In this document: positions 6,409 to 10,520 of the stretch, in pieces | How the letters are laid out: every line of letters begins with the position of its first letter | How positions within the stretch are numbered: the first letter of the stretch is position 1 | Program-made: the position numbers and the translations under genes | The notes under the pieces: generated by a model | What the model was told of the DNA's origin: nothing | What the model saw: only the letters and a program-made list of their open reading frames with translations | Databases searched by the model: none | Source of the DNA: CBDBJK01 sp965206395 | GTDB taxonomy: Bacteria; Chloroflexota; Dehalococcoidia; Lucifugimonadales; CATOSD01 | DNA: 10,520 bases | Assembly: GCA_965206395.1 (NCBI GenBank) | Contig: CBDBJK010000010.1 | Location: forward strand, 1 to 10,520 | Direction: 5' to 3'

Positions 6409-6945
6409 ATGTCCAGAATATGGCTAATAGGCGGCGTGGCGTTCTTGGGGCTACTACTCGTCGCCAGCATAATCGTCGCGTTGACGATCGATGAGGATAC
6501 CCTGCAAGAGGGCACACCTGAAGCCATCGTGCAGGACTTTCTGAAGGCTGTCGATGCGGAGGAGCTTCAGGTAGCGCATAGCTTTCTCGCAGAAGACCTC
6601 AGGCAGGATTGCCCTGTCGAGAGGTTTTTCGGCGACCCTTTCCCGCGAGGCGACCAGCTAAAGGACGCTCGCATTACGTTTGAGAAGACCACGATGGTGA
6701 ACGAAACTGCCTTCGTGACCGTGCGGATTTCGCGCTTTCAGGGCAGCGGCCCCTTTGGAGCGTCCGAGTCGTCACATGACCAGCAGTACACGCTTCGCCA
6801 GCAAGACGGCGAGTGGCAGTTTTCCCAGTTCCCCTGGCCCTTCTTCCGATGCGGCCCTTTCAAGATTATCGAGCCTACGCCCACGCCTGAGACTATGCCC
6901 GAACCTACGTCTACACCGGACCCTCTCCGTAAGGAAGGGGAATAA
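6409..6945 (+). CDS. membrane-anchored NTF2/DUF4878-like protein
   Basis: A 178-residue protein with an N-terminal membrane helix (about 4-26), an extracytoplasmic domain and a Pro/Thr-rich tail. The domain opens with GTPEAIVQDFLKAVDAEELQVAHSFL (35-60), the helix pattern of NTF2-like/DUF4878 proteins. It continues with beta strands (ITFEKTTMVNETAFVTVRISRF, about 89-110) and QDGEWQFSQFPWPF (132-145). Cys68 and Cys148 could form a disulfide; a TlpA-like thiol protein is encoded upstream. No lipobox cysteine is seen. The ATG has AGGAG six bases upstream. The stop is two bases from the DUF5671 gene's ATG, so the two are almost surely translated from one mRNA. The last codons (DPLRKEGE) coincide with a CCCTCTCC-GTAA-GGAAGGGG hairpin and may derive from a repeat insertion. 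NTF2-like domains usually bind a ligand or partner; which one is unknown. Confidence 0.75.
   Translation: MSRIWLIGGVAFLGLLLVASIIVALTIDEDTLQEGTPEAIVQDFLKAVDAEELQVAHSFLAEDLRQDCPVERFFGDPFPRGDQLKDARITFEKTTMVNETAFVTVRISRFQGSGPFGASESSHDQQYTLRQQDGEWQFSQFPWPFFRCGPFKIIEPTPTPETMPEPTSTPDPLRKEGE
6921..6940 (+). promoter_or_regulatory. hairpin covering the DUF5671 ribosome binding site
   Basis: CCCTCTCC (6921-6928) and GGAAGGGG (6933-6940) pair at seven of eight positions around GTAA. The 3' arm contains AAGGGG, the only Shine-Dalgarno for the ATG at 6948. A ribosome finishing the upstream gene would melt it, which would couple translation of the pair. The coupling is inference. Confidence 0.4.
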
Positions 6946-6947
6946 TT

Positions 6948-8765
6948 ATGAATTTTGATGATTTGGCTTTTGTTCTATTTCTCATATTCCTTATCATCGT
7001 GATAGGGCTTGTGGTGTTCGCCATCGTCGCGTGGACGAGGCGAGACCGCGTGCCGGAGCCTGACCCAGGGATCGGCACGGTGCGGCGGCTGTACTTCTAC
7101 GTCGTCGCCTTCGTCGCTCTGATGATGGCCGCCAATGGCCTTGTGCAGATAATTAGCTTCGTGCTTGATGGCTTATTTGGTGGCGATGTCATATCGGCCT
7201 CGCGGACGGGGCTTGCCATCGGAGCGTCTTTGACCATTGTCGGGCTGCCCTTGTGGGCGGTCCACTGGATGCTCGTGCAGCGCTACGTTAGGGAGATGCC
7301 CGTCGAGCAACGCTCGCTGATACGCAAGCTCTACGCCTACGCTGTGTTGGCTGTGGCAATCACCTTCATCATAGTAAGCGTCATAGTCCTTCTCGATTGG
7401 GCCTTTGGCTCCAGGTCATTCATCGGGTTCCCCTGGGGCGCGTTGATGGTATGGGGTGTAGTCTGGGCCTTTCACTGGAGATTGGAGCGCACCGAGGGCC
7501 AGCCGACTGCGGAGACGCTAGCAATTCGCCGGTTGTATCTCTACGGCGTCTCGCTGGCTACGCTTGTGATGACCGTAGTGGGACTCGGCCAGATAATAAA
7601 CATAATCTTGCTTGAGGGCTACGATGCTCTGTTTTCAGTGTCCGTGCTTGTGCCGACAGGCTCCGGTCTGTGGCGGCCAGCTATGAGAACGGCAATCGGG
7701 CTGTCGATGGTGGGAAGCGTGGCTTGGGGGGCGCACTGGCTGTATTTCGCAAGGCAAGACCTCGGCTCCATTCTGCGTCAGGTGTATCTCTACGTCTTCG
7801 CCATCCTGGGCGGCGTTGTGACAGCCCTGATAGCCCTGGGGATTATCATCGGCGGCTTTCTGATGTGGCTTCTGGGAGTACCCACAGACGAGACGGCGGC
7901 GGCTCAATTTCGCTTCCTGCCCGGCGCATTGGCTTCTCTGAGCATCGGCGTCGGCCTGTGGGCGTATCACTGGACGGTGGTGCGAAAGGAAGCCGAAATC
8001 TCCCCATACGAGTCGCAGCTAGTGCGAAGGTCTTACGCCTACATTCTGTCCGCGCTGGGCCTGGGCGCAATAGTAATAGCCATAGGCACGCTTGTGCACA
8101 CTGCTATTACCGTTATCATAGAAAGCTCTCGCATCGTCATCACAGGCCAGGACCTGTGGCGAGAGCCTATCGCCGTGAGCATAACGCTCCTGCTCCTGGG
8201 CCTGCCTCTCTGGGGATACTACTGGACAGCCCTTCAGAAACAGGTGAGCGCTGGCGATGCCGAGGAGCGCAACGCCCTTGCGCGGCGTATCTTCATATTC
8301 GCCGTGTTGGGCGTGGGGATGCTCGCCCTCCTGGGCAGCGTAAGCTCCCTCATATTTATCTTCCTGAAAGACGTGTTGGGGGGCGGCCTGTCGCATAGTA
8401 CACTGCGAGACATCAGGGTTCCCATCGACATCATCGTGGCGGCGGCGATATTCCTGCCCTACTACTTCATGGTGTACCGTCAGGACAGGCAGGCGGAGCC
8501 GGAAACGTTGGAACCTGTGGCGCGTCGTAGAAGAAAAGAGGTCTCCATACTCGTGAGCGAGGACGGCAACGAACTGGTGCGGAATCTCGAAGCGGCGTTG
8601 GGTTACAGGATAACAGCGTTGCGGTGGGCCGACCCCGACATCAGACTGCCTGCGCTCTCGGAGGTCGATTACGAGGAGCTAGCGCGGCGCATCGACGACG
8701 CGGCAGGCCAGAGGGTGCTGCTCGTCCCGAACGAATCAGAGGTGCGCGTGCTGTCGTATAACTAA
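6948..8765 (+). CDS. DUF5671-type six-unit integral membrane protein
   Basis: A 605-residue membrane protein with an N-terminal helix (about 7-29) and six two-helix units. They start at about residues 46, 126, 194, 277, 360 and 446. Each opens with R(R/K)xYxY after a charged loop. Units 1-5 end in an aromatic pair after the second helix: HW at 106, 176, 263 and 341, and YW at 425; unit 6 has YF at 506. This fits the DUF5671 family and predicts 13 helices. A charged linker (RRRRK, 526-530) leads to a soluble C-terminal domain of about 75 residues (EVSILVSEDGNELVRNLEAA...). It follows the NTF2-like gene by two bases. The function of DUF5671 is not known; the conserved His-Trp on every other helix suggests a structural or cofactor role, which is inference. 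No transporter or enzyme motif is seen. Confidence 0.85.
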   Translation: MNFDDLAFVLFLIFLIIVIGLVVFAIVAWTRRDRVPEPDPGIGTVRRLYFYVVAFVALMMAANGLVQIISFVLDGLFGGDVISASRTGLAIGASLTIVGLPLWAVHWMLVQRYVREMPVEQRSLIRKLYAYAVLAVAITFIIVSVIVLLDWAFGSRSFIGFPWGALMVWGVVWAFHWRLERTEGQPTAETLAIRRLYLYGVSLATLVMTVVGLGQIINIILLEGYDALFSVSVLVPTGSGLWRPAMRTAIGLSMVGSVAWGAHWLYFARQDLGSILRQVYLYVFAILGGVVTALIALGIIIGGFLMWLLGVPTDETAAAQFRFLPGALASLSIGVGLWAYHWTVVRKEAEISPYESQLVRRSYAYILSALGLGAIVIAIGTLVHTAITVIIESSRIVITGQDLWREPIAVSITLLLLGLPLWGYYWTALQKQVSAGDAEERNALARRIFIFAVLGVGMLALLGSVSSLIFIFLKDVLGGGLSHSTLRDIRVPIDIIVAAAIFLPYYFMVYRQDRQAEPETLEPVARRRRKEVSILVSEDGNELVRNLEAALGYRITALRWADPDIRLPALSEVDYEELARRIDDAAGQRVLLVPNESEVRVLSYN

Positions 8766-8815
8766 TGACTCTCGTATCGACTGTCTAAAAGTCAAACTGG
8801 ATACTCGGCTCAAGT

Positions 8816-8853
8816 CTCACCCTATCGCTTTCTCCCATCGAGAGAGAAGGGGT
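8816..8853. repeat. REP-like unit A
   Basis: CTCACCCTATCGC followed by TTTCTCCCATCGAGAGAGAAGG, which folds as TTCTC...GAGAA. It begins 51 bases after the DUF5671 stop and is the first of four similar units in the 298-base gene-free stretch before the RHH gene. Confidence 0.55.
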
Positions 8854-8859
8854 TAACTT

Positions 8860-8888
8860 CCTCTCCCTTGACGGGCTGATGGGGGTAG
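8860..8888. repeat. REP-like unit B
   Basis: It contains CTCCCTTGACGGG (8863-8875), identical to 9068-9080 in unit D, followed by CTGATGGGGGTAGG, an inverted form of the CCTCACCC-type arm. Confidence 0.55.
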
Positions 8889-8930
8889 GTATGTGAAATG
8901 GGCATGTGTGATTATGCAAGGTGACGTGGC

Positions 8931-9013
8931 GACCTCACCCCAACAGTTCGAATGCAAGCCCCGCTTTATGCCGCCCCTCTCCGTTCACAGAGAGGGGGAA
9001 CGGTGGTGAGGTC
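8931..9013. repeat. MITE-like unit C with 9-base terminal inverted repeats
   Basis: GACCTCACC (8931-8939) and GGTGAGGTC (9005-9013) are perfect inverted repeats bounding 83 bases. Inside, CCCCTCTC (8974-8981) pairs perfectly with GAGAGGGG (8990-8997) around an eight-base loop. Inverted ends plus an internal hairpin make it look like a small non-autonomous element or a compound REP. No flanking duplication is obvious. Confidence 0.55.
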
Positions 9014-9063
9014 TAGCGCGCCACCACATACATCGTTGCATTTTTAGAATTTACATACCCCAG

Positions 9064-9417
9064 TTAGCTCCCTTGACGGGAGAGGATTGAGGTGAGGGTG
9101 TTCTTCCGTGGAGAGACAGTTTTAGGTAGCCATGCAGACGTCAGAAGATTGCTGGGCAATTGGCTTAGCTCTAGGCTGCGGTGCAGAGCCTCATTCGTCA
9201 GATTCAACGCCTCCTCAGCCTCTCGGCGGTTCTCCTCGCCTATCTTGCTATACCCCTTAGCCATCAGTGCCTGAACTCGCGCCTCCTCTTCCTTTTCCAG
9301 CAGACGCGCGAATACCCCGCTGCGGCTAGTTGACTGCTCTATTGCCAGGTGGTCGGCGAAATCTAATAGCTCCTTGGAAAGACTGATGGTTATTTGGGCG
9401 GCCTTCTGTTCGCCCAT
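9064..9417 (-). CDS. ribbon-helix-helix (CopG/Arc-type) antitoxin-like regulator
   Basis: A 117-residue protein whose N-terminus is a ribbon-helix-helix DNA-binding domain. The strand QITISLSKELLDFADHLA is followed by STSRSGVFARLLEKEEEAR, so it would dimerise and bind operator DNA. A helical, charged part follows (MAKGYSKIGEENRREAEEALNLTNEALHRSLE), as in CopG-family antitoxins that wrap a MazF/PemK or RelE toxin. I chose ATG 9417 because GGAGG lies seven bases upstream. The ATG at 9432 has no such site. The last 25-30 residues look unlike the family, and the final dozen are encoded by a REP-like unit, so the natural C-terminus may be lost. No toxin follows on the minus strand, where the next 298 bases are repeats. 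It lies 49 bases after the HigA-like gene, same strand. Confidence 0.8.
   Translation of the reverse strand: MGEQKAAQITISLSKELLDFADHLAIEQSTSRSGVFARLLEKEEEARVQALMAKGYSKIGEENRREAEEALNLTNEALHRSLELSQLPSNLLTSAWLPKTVSPRKNTLTSILSRQGS
9068..9096. repeat. REP-like unit D, overlapping the 3' end of the RHH gene
   Basis: CTCCC-TTGAC-GGGAG (9068-9082) is a perfect short hairpin followed by AGGATTGAGGTGAGGG. It shares 13 bases exactly with unit B. Read on the minus strand it supplies the last codons (about NTLTSILSRQGS) of the RHH protein. Confidence 0.6.
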
Positions 9418-9466
9418 GTCGCACCTCCACATGCCATTTTACCATGCCCGCAGTCTGACTTTTGCA

Positions 9467-9763
9467 TTATGCCGGGCCGACAGCCTCTAGTCTTTTAATG
9501 CGTCTGCTCTGCGGGCGGCTTCTGGCAAAGTCGTAGGCATTCTGCAAATTGCTCCAGAATTCGGGGCTTGTGCCGAACGCCTGGCTGAGCAACCAGGCTG
9601 TGTCTGCGGTAATACCACGTTTGCCCCGAACGATCTCGTTTATTCTCTGGACAGGCACGCCGATATGCTTGGCCAGCGCCACCTGAGTCACTCCCATAGG
9701 TATGAGGAACTCCTCGGAAAGTATCTCACCGGGATGCGTTGGAATGCGATTATCTGGAAGCAT
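9467..9763 (-). CDS. higA: HigA-family (XRE HTH) antitoxin
   Basis: A 98-residue protein matching HigA addiction-module antitoxins over its whole length. The N-terminus RIPTHPGEILSEEFLIPMG is diagnostic. The helix-turn-helix follows (TQVALAKHIGVPVQRINEIVRGKRGI, 26-51), then TADTAWLLSQAFGTSPEFWSNLQNAYD, also typical. It would bind its own promoter and normally neutralise the mRNase HigB. The ATG at 9763 has AAGGAG about eight bases upstream. higB usually precedes higA; here only 135 bases separate this gene from the next one, too few for a HigB of about 90 residues, and I see none. It is thus an orphan antitoxin or stand-alone regulator. The AT-rich upstream DNA with repeated TTAAC is a plausible operator. 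Confidence 0.92.
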   Translation of the reverse strand: MLPDNRIPTHPGEILSEEFLIPMGVTQVALAKHIGVPVQRINEIVRGKRGITADTAWLLSQAFGTSPEFWSNLQNAYDFARSRPQSRRIKRLEAVGPA

Positions 9764-9774
9764 ATTTATGCTCC

Positions 9775-9830
9775 TTAAATATCAATGATAATCTATACCT
9801 TAACTTATAGTTTAACATCTGTTAACCACC
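9775..9830 (-). promoter_or_regulatory. AT-rich upstream region of higA with three TTAAC repeats
   Basis: TTAAC occurs at 9800-9804, 9812-9816 and 9822-9826 (spacing 12 and 10). The last two form GTTTAAC-ATCT-GTTAAC, a near-palindrome. The region is far more AT-rich than its surroundings and holds several -10-like sequences on the minus strand. It may be the promoter/operator where HigA represses itself; no single -35/-10 pair stands out. Confidence 0.35.
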
Positions 9831-9898
9831 CGCATACTGGCGTCCTCTGCCGCTAACCTGTTACACTTGGCTCATTCCTCTGGAGGTCTTTTAAAAAT

Positions 9899-10520
9899 AT
9901 GGCCCGTGTACACGTTCTGGGCGCAGGCACGCCGACACCTACCGCTACCCGATTTGGCTCGTCGTTCGTCGTCGAGACCGGTGGGGAGCAGATCATGATA
10001 GACTGCGGCCCCGCCGCGACTCATAAGCTCGTCCAGGCAGGACTCTGGCCGACGAACATCGACTACCTGTTCTTTACCCATCACCACTTCGACCACGACG
10101 TAGACTATCCCTGCTTCCTGCTCTGTCGATGGGACCAGGGCGCGGGCAAGGAGAACCAGCTTCAGGTCTACGGCCCGACGCTGACCGAAAAGCTCACTCA
10201 CCGCATCCTCGACGAGAACGAGGGCGCTTTTGCCCACGATTGGATTGCGCGAGTAAACCATCCCCTGAGCCAGCGTGTGTACGTGAATCGCGGCGGCGTG
10301 CTGCCTCGCAAGCCTCCCGATGTTTTCGCAAAGGACGTTGGGCCGGGCAAAGTCTACTCAGGCAAGGACTGGGAGGTTACGGCAGCCGACGCCGAGCACG
10401 TTCAGTCCTATCTCGACTCTCTGGCCTACCGTCTGGACACCTCTGATGGCAGCATTGTGTTCACCGGCGACACGCAGCCCTGCGACTCGGTGCGAGAGCT
10501 TGCAAGAGATGCCGACGTGA
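9899..10520 (+). CDS. RNase Z/arylsulfatase-like MBL-fold hydrolase (3'-partial)
   Basis: An open reading of 207 codons from ATG 9899 runs off the window end. The opening ARVHVLGAGTPTPTATRFGSSFVVE is the classic 'LGxGxPxPxxxRxGSS' start of the ElaC/RNase Z-like MBL branch. It is followed by IMIDCGPAATHKL and the zinc motif FFTHHHFDHDVDYPC (HxHxDH complete). Later come AEHVQSYLDSLAYRLD, a further His ligand with the substrate-side tyrosine region, and IVFTGDTQPC with the bridging Asp. All expected ligands up to this point are present, so it should bind two zinc ions. Whether it cuts tRNA 3' ends or a small sulfate/phosphate ester cannot be told; the insert after the zinc motif favours a generic hydrolase over true RNase Z. 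A GGAGG at 9882 lies 12 bases upstream, a slightly long spacing. It is divergent from higA. Confidence 0.88.
   Translation, partial: MARVHVLGAGTPTPTATRFGSSFVVETGGEQIMIDCGPAATHKLVQAGLWPTNIDYLFFTHHHFDHDVDYPCFLLCRWDQGAGKENQLQVYGPTLTEKLTHRILDENEGAFAHDWIARVNHPLSQRVYVNRGGVLPRKPPDVFAKDVGPGKVYSGKDWEVTAADAEHVQSYLDSLAYRLDTSDGSIVFTGDTQPCDSVRELARDADV

Noticed and set aside
7670..8398. 242-codon open frame overlapping the DUF5671 gene on the same strand
   Set aside because: Its product is Arg/Ser/His/Pro-rich with no domain, while the other frame encodes a clear repeat membrane protein across the same bases.
8816..9096. CRISPR array
   Set aside because: The repeats are hairpin-type, vary in length and orientation, and are not spaced by equal unique spacers.
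9064..9763. new toxin-antitoxin or defence system
   Set aside because: Both proteins are antitoxin-type DNA binders and neither flank has room for, or traces of, a toxin; no nuclease or other effector lies nearby.
9872..10261. 129-codon minus-strand frame opposite the MBL gene
   Set aside because: The plus strand carries the complete MBL zinc motif in an uninterrupted frame; the minus frame is a by-product of codon bias.
1..10520. tRNA, rRNA or riboswitch genes
   Set aside because: No cloverleaf, rRNA core or known riboswitch core was recognised by eye on either strand; a covariance-model scan would be needed to exclude them fully.

Overview
This window looks like an accessory stretch of a moderately GC-rich bacterial genome. 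Nothing in it is a strict taxonomic marker. A six-unit membrane protein of the DUF5671 type and dispersed GC-rich hairpin repeats of the 'CTCACC...CTCTCCC...GGGAGAGG' style suggest Chloroflexota (SAR202/Dehalococcoidia-like). That placement is inference from gene style, not proof.

Layout. (1) 1-531: the 3' part, or possibly all, of a plus-strand membrane protein with two CxxC pairs. (2) 635-3622: a minus-strand block. It holds a possible 48-residue ORF, an IS630-type insertion sequence, a VOC/glyoxalase-fold protein, a DUF1801 protein and a class I methyltransferase. The IS has sharp borders (TA duplication inside a CTAG target) and sits just upstream of the VOC gene's ribosome binding site. 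Its transposase is in two frames joined at an A9 run. (3) 3667-5232: plus-strand TlpA/ResA-like membrane-anchored thioredoxin, then a metallo-beta-lactamase-fold (MBL) hydrolase broken by one missing base in a G run. (4) 5471-8765: plus strand, a small stand-alone secretion/VirB11-type ATPase, then a tight pair: a membrane-anchored NTF2-like protein and a 13-helix DUF5671 repeat protein. (5) 8766-9100: a cluster of REP/MITE-like hairpins. (6) 9064-9763: two minus-strand antitoxin-type regulators (ribbon-helix-helix and HigA-like), neither with a visible toxin. (7) 9899 to the window end: an RNase Z/arylsulfatase-like MBL hydrolase, cut by the window edge.

How the genes relate. No coherent pathway is visible. 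The best functional unit is the anchored NTF2-like protein plus DUF5671 protein (2-base gap, with the second gene's ribosome binding site inside a hairpin). The minus-strand VOC-DUF1801 pair looks like a small operon whose upstream region was displaced by the IS. The clearest genome-dynamics story is repeat activity: one IS with a reconstructable insertion site, hairpin repeats that supply C-terminal codons to two genes, and orphan antitoxins beside a repeat cluster. I did not find a convincing new defence or other undescribed system. The items most worth checking are the A9 slippage transposase, the DUF5671 pair, the stand-alone ATPase and the orphan antitoxins.
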